Source of the DNA: Branchiostoma floridae | Taxonomy: Eukaryota; Chordata; Leptocardii; Amphioxiformes; Branchiostomatidae | Length of the DNA stretch: 64,000 nt | Reading direction: 5' to 3' | NCBI RefSeq assembly: GCF_000003815.2 | Contig: NC_049993.1 | Span: 13,803,526-13,867,525 of the forward strand | Shown here: piece after piece, positions 13,371 to 40,889 of the stretch | Numbering within the stretch: the stretch's first letter is position 1 | How the letters are laid out: every line of letters begins with the position of its first letter | The notes under the pieces: model-generated | Told to the model about the DNA's origin: nothing | What the model saw: the letters and a program-made list of their open reading frames with translations, nothing else | The model's database searches: none | Program-made: the position numbers and the translations under genes

Positions 13371-13660
13371 TGACAGGCAGCACATCAACCATGATGGAAG
13401 ACCAGCGATGCAGCGCCCACATGGGAGCGAGCTGTCGGCGACGGTCTCTCGTGGACGGTGTTTGCTTTCAATAAGTGCGGTCTCGGGGGACTTCCGGACC
13501 CACCTTGCTACACTGTGAGATTTAACATCCCTACAACACGATGATTTGCTGTTTTTCCCACTCTGATGCAAGAAACATGACAACCGGACGGTCCGCAATA
13601 AATTTTTGAGTTCGGCGATGCCCCAGTTCTGTCAGCGTATACACCTGGGTGTATTCCGAG
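13370..13660. promoter_or_regulatory. GC-rich noncoding island
   Basis: A CpG-rich block, with gcgacggtctctcgtggacg near 13438-13457, sharply bounded by AT-rich sequence. A minus frame of 107 codons crosses it but looks like a by-product of composition. Function is inferred from context. Confidence 0.3.
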
Positions 13661-15750
13661 CACGTTGATCAACCGTTCGCAGGGCCTGCATTATCTCTCC
13701 ATACGATACATCACACAATTAGTCTTAACCAGCTTGATGATTCATAGGAAATATCAACAGATAAAGGATGGCTGCTGTTTTTGTTACAACTGCACAGTTA
13801 AGTCAGTAGAGCTCCAATGTGAAAGTCGAACGTCAGTTCAGTTCATTGCTTACATAGCCAGGCAAATATATGGTATCTCATCTATAGACTGAAACTCTTT
13901 TTCAGGCAACCTGGTTTTCTGGATACAAATTACAAGAGCATGGAAAAACCCTTCACATAGATACTAAAACAAGGTTAAGACATTGCTATTGGTACTTCAC
14001 ATTCTTAAATCCAGGTATGCGATTGTTGTACCATGACAGTGATCTGTTATCTTCCATACCCTAGGTTTTTGACTGAATTCTCGGTATTAAAGCGACATTT
14101 AACAACGTTTTGGCGCCATGTGTTTGCCATTGTCTCAGGTGTCTGTCTGGTGTAGTCGTCATTAGCCGACATACGTAAACGACAGTTTCTCCCCTTAACA
14201 AACCAGCGTGGGCTTATCCAGCATTTCTGCAGGGAATTCTGCTTTTCTTAGAAAAAGCAGCAAGACACTCTAGTGCGCTTGTGGGTAATTTGTATATTTT
14301 CATATGTCTAGAATGCAAAATGGTAAAGAACTGGATTTAAACTTTAGAGTGGCTTCATGCAGAGATCTTAATGACACATGGGTTAAATGACATTTTTTAT
14401 GATCATTGCGACACAGGTATATGCAGAAGCATGGAATATCTCTGGTAGAATCTGTGGTAGGTTGGAATATAAACATGGGTTATCATAACTACTGGTACTG
14501 GTCATTTATTTGTTATGGCAATCTTGAATTATAGTCAACTTTTGCTTTTTATTGGAGGTGCAAGCTTTGATGATCTGGCTTGTCTAATTCCATGAATGTA
14601 ACAGAACAAGATTTGAAGTGATTAACAATTTTGGGACGCAAATCATAGCTCAACAAATTGAGTAGATCTACCAGTTTGTGGACCAAGGTTTATCTTAGTA
14701 TATGTCATTTCCATAATTGTACCTGAACAAAATTTGAAGAGATCAACATTTTGCATTCAAATTAGAGCTTAACAAATCGAGCAATCCTCATGGTTTGTGA
14801 ACTAAAGCTTACGTTATACATTATAGCAATAAATCATTTGCTTTTTTCCGTTTCTGACCTGGTAGCCAAGCCCATGGGACCTTTAAAAGATTGGTCTATC
14901 TTGTTCATGACATTATTCAGTTCACTGTAGGATTTTCCTCATAATGAATGTGCAAGCCAAATTCGCCTGTCTGTCTACCATTGGTGTCACCTGCATGCTA
15001 GGATTGAACTCTATGCGTGGCTTGGAATAATTTTTTGTTAAACTCGTGGGGTTATATACTGTGAGAATATGCTGAGGCCAATGAATGGGTGTAATGTGTA
15101 TATTTGAGTCTACAAGTGATAGGAATGAGGTTTCAGAATGCATACTAACTAAACGTTATTCATATCAGGTTGGTGTCTTCTTTTATGGTAGACAGATCTC
15201 AGGAGACCATTGTTGTTGCATCTACATGTTGTCACCAGCTTTGACTTACTTTTCCAACCCTCTTATTTTTTGGGAGCCCATATTGTTAATTTTCGTCGTT
15301 AAATCTTTCATTTCAAGCTTATAAAAAGACAATTTCATCATATGTTTTCAAGCCATGAAGTCCAAATGTTTTAGACAGCTGAGGTTAAATTTTTGTCTGT
15401 TCCAACAAGCAAATTTTTGTCCCAGTTTTGACCTACAGCAAGATGTAGAACAGATTCAACCAAATCTCACCTTTAGCTTTTAAATCTGCCCCATTCCAGT
15501 TTTTACTACATGTAGCTGATACTTGCATTATGTTTAAAGTGAATGTTGTGGTGTGGATAAATTTTAAGGACCTTGTCTGTTACAGTACTTTATTAAAGGC
15601 AACTCTAACACAAGACACCACAACATACGCCCAGGACAAGTCTTGTTTTCATTCTCGGCTATAAGTAGATGGAAATGGGCAGATGATCTTACCCACTAAA
15701 TTTATGTATCAACAACTTTTGAAACTATTTCATCCAAAAACAAACTTCAT
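13661..15750. other. Gene-free stretch with one dispersed repeat fragment
   Basis: No gene recognised. Copy 2 of the repeat seen at 496-600 lies at about 15271-15345. Confidence 0.5.
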
Positions 15751-15762
15751 GCATTCTATGCA

Positions 15763-15855
15763 TAGCCTGGTATCCAGCCGTATTATAGCTCCAGAGTCTC
15801 TTCTGTTCTATTCGCAGAAGAGACTTGGGAGCTATAACACGGCTGGATAACAAAC
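15763..15855. mobile_element. Foldback (hairpin) mini-transposon with 11-bp target duplication
   Basis: Arms of 34 bases at 15771-15804 and 15816-15849 are inverse complements with three mismatches, around an 11-base loop. The element is bracketed by an exact 11-bp direct repeat, cattctatgca, at 15752-15762 and 15856-15866. The transcript would form a long stable hairpin. No coding capacity. The superfamily is unclear because 11 bp is an unusual duplication length. Confidence 0.8.
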
Positions 15856-15869
15856 CATTCTATGCACTG

Positions 15870-18560
15870 TTAGAGGCCCCATGTCCACTAGACTGTGCTT
15901 TGATTAAGAGTTTGCTCAAAGAAATTCATAAAGCAAAAATTGCTGTTTGTGTGTTTTGTTTAAATCAGAGTTTCACATCCAGTATATTGCAATTATTATG
16001 AATTGTCACACAAATCCAATTTCGGTTTCTGTATAGTTACTCAGTCTGTTGGAAAGGGGTCCAAACTTGAACAAACACACTCATACACATACACCTCTTA
16101 CATTACACACAGCACTACCACTTCATAAACTCTCGTAAATTCTCCAGAAACAATATCCCTCACCCAGAAGTGACCAACTGACCCAGCTGTAACTCAACAT
16201 GTCCAAAAGCTGCTTGCCACAGTGGAGTATCGAGTAGCCAAAGGTGTGCAGCATTGTCAGCTGTTAGGTTGGGTCAGTGCTGGGTTGGGTCAGCAGTTGA
16301 GTTCATGTTGATACAGGCAACATTTACACTTCATGTCTGTCTATGTTGACTCTTCTGCAGCTGTCAATCACAACAAAGAAACTAGATCTACCCCCCTCCC
16401 CCAACTCAAGCATCATCCATTCATCCGTAGTGTCACAAAGACTGACACACAAACATACTCTAGTTTTACGGTGGATTTTATTATGTATTAAACATGGAAA
16501 AGTACAAATGTAACACAACTAGTTCAGAAACCATTGGAACAGCCGACCATTTTTTGGTTTACAAAGGAACTGCGTTTAATCCAGGAATTGGGATGTATAC
16601 AATTCATGGAAGTATTCCCTGCAATCTAGGCAGTGAAACTTCTGGGAATTTGTTACATGGCCAACTGACACTTTCCACGCTGCTTGCTTGTACTTTCCAC
16701 TCAGTCTTGCCCTTAAGAAGGACTCCCCCACCTCTAAAGATTGAGAAGTTGCTCCTACATGACAATCCAACTGTGTCAACTGTACTGCTCCCCACTCATC
16801 CTCACAATGCTACAAATGGCAAGACTTCACTCTGGAGCAACAGGCCACCACATGCCAGTCTTCTGGCATCAGCGCATTTTCTGACATCCATATGCTGCCT
16901 GTGCTGGACACTATCCTGCAGCTAAATATAGTGGCTTTCCATACATTTGATTCAAGTAGAGCAGAGAACTAATACTGTACATAATACTCATGCCTCGCAC
17001 ATATATACAGATTTTTCTTTTTTTTCTCCCAAGAAATTTGTACACCTCTCATTGATTTCAATTGTTCTCGAAGAAATATGTTCATCTTGAAATGGCTTGG
17101 ATTATAATAACTCCGTTACTTGAGCAGAAAAAGTATCTAAACTCAAAATTGATTGGTTCTTGTGTAGGGAGCGTGCTAAGTGGCTGTGAGTGACTGGTGG
17201 GAGAACAGGGGTGACAATCTCTGTGTACATACATGGCTTTGCTGCCTTGCTCCAGTTGATACGATAGCCTGATCGATGCTATAACCTTGTAAACATTCGA
17301 TCTGTCCTCATCCGTAGACAACTTTTACAACTTACAAAGTTTAGCGCCATCAAAAAGTGGCTGAATTGTGGGTAGATTGTCTGCTCTCGTCCTTACAAGA
17401 ATAGTTTCTCTTGCTCATTAAGCTGATTGTGTCACTGAAAATAGAGCTTCTGGGTGACATTATCTTCAGGAATTATTTCATAGCAATGGTCTCGGATTAG
17501 TCCATGTCCCTCGTAAATCTCAATCCACATGATCTTTTGACACCAAAAACAAATCTGTGGTCCACCCTTTTCTACATGGAAACAAGTTTTGCTATCAATC
17601 GTCCATAGAAACAAGGCAATGCTAGCCAAACAAAATGTCACTGTGTGAATGAAAGGTAGCGTTATCGTTCAGGAGTGCCATCATCAGACATTTTCTTGAA
17701 AGAACTGTTCCAAGTTCAAACAGGCTTCATCTTGCTCTCGCTAGTTGAGTGTACCTATCAAACGTACGAACAGAATAACCTACGTACTAGCATTGTACTA
17801 TCAACAACTTAAGATATAAATCTTAGGTCTACTACCTAATACACCAAAAACAACACTTTCAAAGGAAGTATCTCTCCTAGTTCTAAACGACATACTTTTT
17901 GCCAAAGCATTAGGGCTAATAAATAATTTATACCTCAATACGGTGACCAGGTGCATTCATTATATATTAAATTTTCACTCTGAGTGAATTTAGCCTTAGA
18001 AAATTACACCTCGACTTCTTGCAATCCTGGTGCCTTTGAAATGTTGCAGTATTCTGGAGATATCATCATTTTATGGCTCACTACAGAGTATACTATGCCT
18101 ATGTACAAATTGTCACATTGTATTTGTACAAATTCATTGGTACGAAGAGTAGGAAGGTGCGTCTTTGCATGGTTCCTGGGAATTCATGGAAAGGAAGAAC
18201 TAGTATTTTCGGTAACACCAGGGGAACTGTTGCCAACTCACAGGAATGTGTTTAAGTGCGAACCTCTGGAACAGAGTGGCAAGAGGAGCACAGACTATTG
18301 AGAAGTCCTGACAGAGCTTGAACCCGGGGTCTCCAGTGCATTATTTTAACTCTAGAGGATTCCTGTGAATTGACAAGTCTCCCTTTTTTCTTTTTTTGGA
18401 GTTCAGGAATATCTTTAGGGGGAAAAATCACCCGAGGCCCATCACTGCCTGTGCAATCTTTTGTTTTCTCAAAAGGAATTCAGTTCAAAATACGAACCCT
18501 GAATCCTTAAAAATTTCAAAAATTTCCTCTCATTTTTATAAAAATATACGCCTCTCTGAG
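15870..18560. other. 3' flank of the ELAV gene, possible distal 3'UTR
   Basis: No coding exon recognised. Going downstream from the ELAV stop on the minus strand, the first AATAAA lies at about 16473-16478 (ttttatta on the plus strand). If used, it would give a 3'UTR of about 2.9 kb, long but normal for ELAV genes. A 143-codon plus-strand frame at 16494-16925 has no family resemblance. Confidence 0.35.
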
Positions 18561-18660
18561 GTTCACTGAACTTTTGTAGGTGACTTTTGGCAAGACCAGT
18601 TCAATCCAACGCCTCCACCTTGCGAAAGGATACTTCCCATCAGTGTGCAGGCAGACCATT

Positions 18661-18735
18661 CAAAATCAAATACAAAAACAAAATAAGTACAATCCATAAA
18701 AACAATCCAACAATATGATACGGAAAAATAAACTC
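18661..18735 (-). promoter_or_regulatory. U-rich tract in the probable ELAV 3'UTR
   Basis: On the minus strand this reads as U-rich RNA, including TTATTTTGTTTTTGTATTT and, further 5', TTTATTTTTC. It lies about 600-680 bases past the stop codon. ELAV/Hu proteins bind U-rich and AU-rich RNA and commonly bind their own transcripts, so an autoregulatory site is plausible. The extent of the 3'UTR is not proven by the sequence. Confidence 0.4.
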
Positions 18736-18839
18736 CCGAAAGGTGGAAAACATGGAAAGAAACATAAAACAAAGATATACCCAGAAATCATGCAACAAAT
18801 CAAAGGTACTTTGAAGGAACCAAAATGAAATGAAATGAA

Positions 18840-19340
18840 AATTTAATATAATGATGTTCCAATTTAGTCACGTTGACAACATGATAATGCAAGTAGTACC
18901 AGTACTAAACATAAAGTCAAAAATGTCATGTCATGTCTGTCTGAATGCAACACAACCACTTTACATTGTTACCATGCAACAAACACTGCATGAAATAAAA
19001 GAACTGTTAGTAAAATTCTCAAACTCCATCTCTAGTGAAACATCTCGTCCACTACAAGATACTCAAGACATAGGCTTTCTATGTCAAAAACCATTAACAA
19101 ATGTTCAGAACTTGCCAAATCAACAAGCAGAACGTTTAATAACAACCAAATGTTTTTCTTCGGGTCCTAAAATGTGGAACAAAATCTCAACAATGAGAAT
19201 CAAGGGTTCGAAATTTTATCTCTGAATAAAACCCTCACAGGACAACATGCACAACAGGATGTGGAAACAACACTTTCGGAAGGTCTGCCGTGTTTGCCCG
19301 CGTACAATTGGGGAATGCGGACAAGCAGGCCCGTCCAACT
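18840..19340 (-). other. Proximal 3'UTR of the ELAV gene
   Basis: Directly follows the TAA stop at 19341-19343. Variant poly(A) signals ATTAAA occur on the minus strand near 19135 and 18842. The plus-strand frame 18851-19225 ends in a GPKMWNKIS-like motif faintly like the C-terminal tail of non-LTR reverse transcriptases. The similarity is too weak to call a retrotransposon. Confidence 0.45.
19037..19073. repeat. 37-bp repeat, copy in the ELAV 3'UTR region
   Basis: Matches 22065-22101 at 34 of 37 positions; both contain 'ctacaagatactcaagacat'. Same orientation. Its partner lies in the ELAV intron between coding exons 3 and 4. Confidence 0.7.
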
Positions 19341-33402
<14,062 letters not shown>

Positions 33403-36369
33403 TTACTCAGATGCTGTTGAAAAGCATCATCCTAAAACATAAAGATTATAAAACAGGTCAAAGCTTAGCTTCAAATAAAATGATTGACCAACATCTCTAT
33501 ATATAGTACCAGGCCGCCACCCTCCCCCCTTACTGTACCAAGCCCAGATTTGCCTATACAAACATTACCCAAACCCTGCTATGTTACGTAAAATGTGGTA
33601 CCTTCAAATGATGCATCATGGCTACAATGTTATCCATAGCTCGGTATTACAGCTCCGCGAACACGAGTCTGCCTTGCTGTTCTAACGCTACCCAAATCTC
33701 AGACGGAGCGTGTTATCACGCCTGCAGACATTACTACCACATTACATGGGGAGATACGGCCCTTTACAAATATGGGAAATTGTGTCAGCACGTGGAGAAT
33801 TTGTTTCGAGTGTGGCATTACATGGTACTGTGTTTAAGGATGGGCAAGAGTAACCAAGGCCTCTGGAATGGAATAACAGCTGACGGGGAGTAATGCGTGT
33901 CACCCAATGGAATGGCCCTCTGCTTCCACCAAAGAAAATACAACTGAAATCACAATCCAGCCTGCAGTACTTCTCTTTAACATGTTACCACAGCTGCCTA
34001 CAACTGTCTACTTGCTAGAACTGCCACTAAAAATCCACCACCAAAGTTAGCGCTCCATGGCTACATTCTACCCACTAAACACAAGTCATAACATTATGAT
34101 ATAATCCTTTTAGAAGGTCTAAAACAAACTGTGAAAGTAATATAAAAAGTATAAATATTGCTTACAAAAAAGGAAGAGTTTTCTGCCACACGTACTTTCC
34201 CCATGGATGGTTTAACTCTGCAGAGGGAAAGATCACGAATGTCAGGTAATAGAAAAGTGTACCAGAATGTTTTGTCTGCTGTTCTACCCCCGTCTCTCCA
34301 ACATAATTCACTACTTTTCCACTGGAACGTAAAATGTGAAAAGAATATAATATTATTGGAGTAGCAGTTTAGAGTGTGGATTATTGGTGAAATGCCGAAT
34401 ACACGTCAAGTTTAGCCCATACAAGTTGCCAGCCAGAAGACCATACCCATAGAGGGCCCCAGATAGCTACCCCCCTCCCCCTTGTGACAAATACACTGAA
34501 GTTGACACATGGAGATGAGAATGGGAACATATGGGATGAGGTGGGATCAAGAGAAGGTCCTAGGAAGGTAACAACACCAGACTTTATGATTTTACCTTGA
34601 CCTCTAAGCCCGGCAACAGACGAGAAATTAGAAGGAGACTACAGACAAAGAGGGAAAGCACAAAGGAGTGGGGACAGAGGAAGCCATTTTGGATACATGA
34701 ATACACATTAGCATGGAGAAGCAAGCAGCAAATCCCAGCACCCAGCGTGCAACACTGCACAAAAAGAGACCTCTTACTTAAGTACAAAATTAGATGGACA
34801 ACTTACAGAAAATGAGGAATACAAGGAACTGAAACTTATGTTACATAAAACTGAAAGAAAATCAAAAGGAACCATACATCACTGCAGAGCTGGCAATTCT
34901 CCAAAACTTTCTCCTCCAAATGCTCATAATTCCTAAACACTGATAAAACTCTTTATATTAGATAAACCAGTGGCAGTTTAGTCAGAATCTGGGGATCGAG
35001 TTTCTTCCTGACCACTGTTCAGTAAATTTGCAGAGTAGTTGGCAGGTGGTCTGAGGCCCCAATGGGGACCTCAGCTCTTCCTTGGGGAAAATGCAGGGGT
35101 ACAGGAAGCATGTATTTGTCAGCGACTAACACATATCATTATCCTCATTTACTGAAAGAGGGAGGTTTGTCAGCACAGGACATTGTGTAAGAAAATAGCA
35201 GTGAAAGATTGGCTAAAAAAACATCCTCTGAGAATGAGAAAAACATCTGATAATGTTATCTCCAGAACTTTGTTGCCATAATCTGAAAAAAATAACATTG
35301 TGGCAATTCTGGCCTCTGGCGATTGTTATAATTTTGACCCCAAATGAAATAGCTTCATGACCCAAGCCAATACAATGCTACTATCATTGATCTATTGGGC
35401 TCCATTTTGTAACACTAACTGCACAAATCCAACCACCAGCTGGCCTACCTTTCTTCCTGAAATCCTGTAATCTTTATCTCCTGTCTAACGTTTCCCCACG
35501 TTCTACAGCAGCACACCCGTTTCACTCGTTCCTTTGTCTACAACTGATACATGCCCAGTAGCATCCCCTTATTTATATTCATGCATGCCCCCTGACAGTG
35601 TACACAAAACACCCAGTGAAACCCTAAGCCGCCCTCTTTTGTCCCCTGTTCACACCTCATTGAGGCTGGAGGGGCATGATCAGGCCTCATCAACATAAAC
35701 TATCCATACAGCACATGGTCCCTCTGCTACAACCTGTCTCTTGTTCCCTACAAACTCCACAATCCAACTCCTAAATCTTCACATGGAAAACTTGTCTACA
35801 GGCCAGCCCACACAAGCCCTTTGCAGACATGTGACAATTGGTAAGAGCTTGGCAGGGAAGGTATCAGATAGACTGAGGGACCTTGTTCTAGGGATTTTCA
35901 CCACCTATATCTGTGACCTCATGTACAGTACAAATTACTACAATTGATTCCAGATCTGCCTGTCACACACACATAGGGGTTTGCTGACAGTTTCTAATTT
36001 GTGGGTTAGAGGAAAGCCTGAAGCTTTTGGGTGTACTCAACCTGGCTCTGTATTTAATCTGACTTAGGGTGGAATTTGGGCCTGATGAAATAATGCCTTC
36101 CACTGCTGCCCTCAATCTGGAAATGCATTTAGCATGTACAACCACAGATTTCAGTTAACACCCAGTCCTGTTGGAGCCAAGACATGCTGTGGTCTCTCTC
36201 TATGTCTATGTCACACTTACTTTACTTGTAAATTCTAGGATTCAAATTCAATTCACCCTTGAGATTTCCATCCATTAGCATTTTGACTTGCTATTGTTAA
36301 ACCTGGCTTTCAAATTGCAAGGACAGAAATTTCATCATACAGCTGTACAACTACCAAATAAAACCTTAC

Positions 36370-36375
36370 CATCAT
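36370..36375 (-). other. Candidate end of an alternative ELAV first coding exon
   Basis: Minus strand reads ATGATG|GTAAGG: two Met codons directly before a strong donor. Spliced to 33375 it stays in frame and would give [10 protein letters not shown]. Vertebrate ELAVL4 isoforms likewise have very short alternative N-terminal exons ahead of the common exon. Short donor words occur by chance, so this is tentative. Confidence 0.25.
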
Positions 36376-37859
36376 TTTCTCAAGGCTCAATCACAAATTA
36401 CTGGTAACATTTCTTGCCAATAGACAGATGTACACAGGCTAGGTAACAGTAGATTGGACCTATTGTCCACCTGATGACCAATCATTGGTGTAGAAGAATC
36501 AATGACATGTGGGAGAAGGCTCAAACAATAGAGAAAACCAAGGGAATAATCAAGGACTCCTAGGAATACCAGAATTCCAGCCTTTGTACTTTCTCTAGGC
36601 AAAGGTCAGAAACCTTTCATCTCCTAAGGGATCTGCAGTTATACTGTCTTGGTGACTGACAGACTTCATACCAAGTGTTTCTAAACTGTAGAGTCATTAC
36701 TTCATACTGTTTTTGACCTTTCTTACTCTAAACTATGTAAAACAAGCTGGTTAAATATTTCTTTATATGAACTGCCACTATTTCTTAAACTATGCAAAAC
36801 AAGTGGAGGAATCTTTCTTCATACAGACTGTTTCTGACCATGTCTAACTCTACACTATGCAACACAAGTGGGAAAATCTTTCTTACTTTGCCTAAGATCA
36901 AACCTTGGGTTCTAACAGGCACCGGGATAGTGGTTACTTCCTGCTTGCTTGACTTCCCCTGCGTTATCTTTACTAACCCCGATCTGTGATGACAGCAATC
37001 CACAAAATAAACAAAACCTGTAGTAAATTACCCTGCTGAAAACCACAATGTATACAGACCACCAGTCAAGAAGGAACTCTCCCTGAAGAAGCCACCACTC
37101 CACTACACACTGCAGCTGAATGCTAAAATCCTTGTTGACAAATTGACTGATCAGGACTGCCTCTCTGCTACTGAGCAAAGGATTTAGATGAATACTAATC
37201 AGACTAGACCCAGGGCTCAGCTGTGAAAATATACCCCTACTTGATAAATATGCATGCAGGGTTAAACCTCCTTGATTGCTTTCAACACAATTGATATTGT
37301 CAAAAGTTTACATATGCTGATGGCAATATTATTGTTCTCCATAAACATATTAATTGGCTTTACACCAAGTGTCAGTGCTATATGCAGTTCTAGTTCTTCC
37401 TAACTCGACTGACTGCCAAAACTCACACCATAAAGAAGAAAGGATGTTATTTTCAAAGGCGCAAGCTACCTCAGATCTTTCTGGACTCGTGTGGTTACTA
37501 GCAATATGGAAAATTGTTTTAACATTTTACTCACAAGAAAAGTTAATACCAAATGACAGTTACTACTTTCCCTGTCTCTGGGCAAGTCATACCACAGACA
37601 ATATACTAAATACATGTAAATGGTTCCATATGCTGTATCAAATTCCTTGCTATGCAGAAAAAATGTAAAACTTTTGGTGGCAGAATCTGAGAGAACATCT
37701 CAAACTTCCTACATACATTTGCTAAATGTGTGAACACAGCGTACTGCAAAAATGTCTGTCTCTAATTACTGTGACTGCAAATAATTCTAACAAAATGCTT
37801 TCTAGTAATGGAACACAGGAACACTTCTTGATCTCCAGACTATGTCATTGCCTAATACA

Positions 37860-38060
37860 CAAACACAAGGAACAAATATAGCGGAGGGGAAATACGGTCC
37901 GCCTCCCTTTGTGCGGGGAAGTACCCTAAAGCACCGCTATAGCAGCTGGCTGGGGAGACAATACACCTGCCCCCACTATAAACATGTGATACAGGGAGAT
38001 AAGATTTGCCTGCAGGCCCCATCTGCCCCGATCCCAGTGGACCGTGCTTTGTTCTTCTCT
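37860..38060. promoter_or_regulatory. GC-rich noncoding island upstream of ELAV
   Basis: CpG-containing block with the inverted words tatagcgg and ccgctata, E-box cagctg and cacctg sites, and no exon. Candidate enhancer. Confidence 0.3.
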
Positions 38061-38679
38061 ATCCACTCATGACCAAAGGGACCCCACTCTTTCAGCTAGA
38101 CAAAATCTCAGCATTTCTAATGCTGCCGTCAAAACTCATATCCCCATGACATGAAATACTCTAAGAATTTGGTAGGATCTAATGTAACAGTTTTCCCCAT
38201 TCCTTGATGTAACAGCCTTGCAGTCTACAGTGTCACTACAGAGAACTTCTGAAGCTTCCCGCTACCCCCCATGACCACACCACAGAAAAGGCCTCCAGAG
38301 GTCAGGACAGACTCTCTAACAGTAAACACGGAAATATCATCTTTCCCTGTTAAGTCTGGCTGAACCTTGCACTTAGAATTACTGAGAGGCTATAAATAGT
38401 AAATCTACAAGATCGGCCTGTTCTAGGCAACTCCTACCCAAATATACTACGTCTTACCGCATCTTATAAAGGCCATGGGATAAATACCAGCCCTAGATGC
38501 CATGCTGTGATCATTTTAACACAGCTCCCATACAACTAGGCTACAAGGAAAAAGACCAACTGGCAAGAAAAAAATGTTATAAGAAAGGTCTCTCTATACA
38601 GGAGCCAGAAAAGATGTAATAATAGCAAACACAATTTTCTTCATAAGCAGGAAATGGAAATCTGCCCCAGTGCTCATGC

Positions 38680-38970
38680 TTCACCTCAATCAAATTTGAC
38701 AACCTGTTCTTGCCATGCATCTAGAGCTACCAGCCTACCACTACCCTTATAAAGTCCAGTCGAGGAAGCCTGACAAAGCAAGGAAGAACGAACAAAGGAC
38801 AATGTAATGAAAAGGCAAAACAAGAGAAAAATTACCAAATTTGTAGGTGCGAGTCCCTTGAATGCTGTACCAGTATGGTGAGTCACGAACACAGAGTGAC
38901 TTACACTGAGTCAGTGGAGCACCAAGGAGTGATGCGTCGAGCGGCGTGGCCACGGATAAATAAATGTAGG
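38680..38970. promoter_or_regulatory. Noncoding island upstream of ELAV
   Basis: Ends in a CpG-rich core (gatgcgtcgagcggcgtggc at 38931-38950) followed by 'ggataaataaatg'. No exon recognised. Candidate regulatory element. Confidence 0.25.
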
Positions 38971-40889
38971 CACCGGGCCTGAGATTTTGCCTAATGCAGT
39001 TAATTTATGTTAATGCCATGCAGGCATATTACCAACCATCTTCCAGAAAAGGTCATCTGAATTGCCACTGTCCCATGAGAGCTTGGCTCAGGAGTCGAGA
39101 AGGCAACCAAATTACCTTTGCAATCAATAACCCCCTGTCAATGCTTTCTCAATAATGTAATTTCAAGCAAAATCCATGCAAATGTTCAGGGACCTCATCT
39201 CCCCAAATGGCGCCACCATCACTCAGCAGAAATCGTACAATTTTGTAGGAAATGACGCCACGATTTTGGAACTAGTCCGACAGAATCATCATATTTAAAC
39301 GGTTTTGTTACTTGCAAATCTTTTTCGTGAAACGGCGAATGACAAACACTATACGTGGGCAGGCAAAAGCAATTTGAACACTCCCAACTGAGAGGGTACA
39401 TTTACTCTATTATCAAATAAGCCGTCATCAGTTGATTACTGCGGACCTGGAGGTATCCCATTTCCCGAGATTCTAGGATGACAGTTCACAGCTTTCAAGG
39501 GAATAGAATATTTGTGTCTATGATATATTACTTCCTACAAAACGGGTGACAGCTCTGAGAAAACAACACATGCGCCTCCCATTCAGTTTTGTACAATCTG
39601 GGATAGCTAAAAACTGTCCGAGTAACTAGGCTAGTGGCGGGACAAAGACAATGGCTATTGACTAAGGGTGACTGAGATACCCCATACCAGACTGGCACAG
39701 TGGGGATAGGAATGGCTAAATAAACTCGACCCCGGTTTTGTTACATCTGCTTGGTAAAGCCCCCTTATAGGGATATCTGTCACAAAGCCAGGAAAGAAAG
39801 GATCTGTGCTCTAGAGAGAAAGGAAGTTGGGGGTAACCCCAAGACAGGGTTTACAGTTTCACTTTTCAAGGAGGGGGGAGGAAGGGTGGGTGGAGATAAA
39901 CGGTGTTTTATTGGTTAGAGTTGGAGAATTTTTATAGATTTTGACACCCCTTTGTTTGCGCAACGGTTTATCGTCTCATTGTGAGGTGGGTCGCGTGCCG
40001 TCTGCCCGAGAGCACCACCTGAATTACGCACGCGAAATTTCCATACTTTCTGTCAGAATCTTGTCCAATCTGGCCGGTCTGGCGGACTTGAGCAGATGGG
40101 GACCTTTTGTTTGGACCTGACCCCGAGTTTCCTTTGTCTGGAGGGGGAAAACGTTACGGTTACTCGCCCCCGACACAAGCGGCCCGCTAGCCGCGACACA
40201 ACAGAACACGCACGGGTGTGCACCGTAGGGGTATAGAAATTACCAGGTGCTTCTCAGATTTTGTTACAAACAAAATTTTGGGGCTACGGTTCTGTGATAA
40301 ATTTTTCCTGCTATCGCGGTATACCCGGTGGGAAGGAGAGGAAACCGCGCCACTTTATCGCGAGCCCGCACATTTTCCGAGCTGAGCTGCCCAGATAAAT
40401 ACAGTAGCCGTGCAGAGCTCGGCTAGGGACGGGGCCCATCGGAGACAAGGTAATTTACTGCGGAGACGAAGACCCACCGACCGTGAAATTAAACCCCGCA
40501 ACTACGCCTCAAACGGAGGAAGAGGCCGTGAAATTTTGCCGAGCGTCGAGGCGTCTTGGGCGAGAGTGTCCAAGGGTCATTCAAACTTGGTGCCAAAGCT
40601 CGTGTTTGTAGGGTTTCCCCTCCAGGGCACAATGTTTGCCGTACAACACAACATGCCAAACCCCACGTGCACGAAACATCCCCCGTGCTTCTCTATCACG
40701 CCCCTCGCTTATCAACGACAGGGACATGTACCGTGCCTTTTACCGTGGAAAAGGTGTTTAGAATATATTTTGGACGGAAGTTCCTGTCATGACATTTTCT
40801 GGGACGACTTATAATTGAAGTGACAATGGGTCTAAATTTATACACGGGACAATACAACGACACAACAACCACGTGTGTTCAAGCCTTAC

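Noticed and set aside
16494-16925. Longest plus-strand ATG frame away from gaps, 143 codons
   Set aside because: No domain, no repeat protein signature, no splice context, and it lies opposite the probable ELAV 3' flank. Length alone is expected by chance in 64 kb.
18310-18350. tRNA or tRNA-derived SINE (B-box-like GGGTTCAAGCTC on the minus strand)
   Set aside because: No A box at the right distance and no cloverleaf could be formed by eye.
18851-19225. Non-LTR retrotransposon tail
   Set aside because: Only a short GPKMWNKI-like match; no reverse-transcriptase core is visible nearby.
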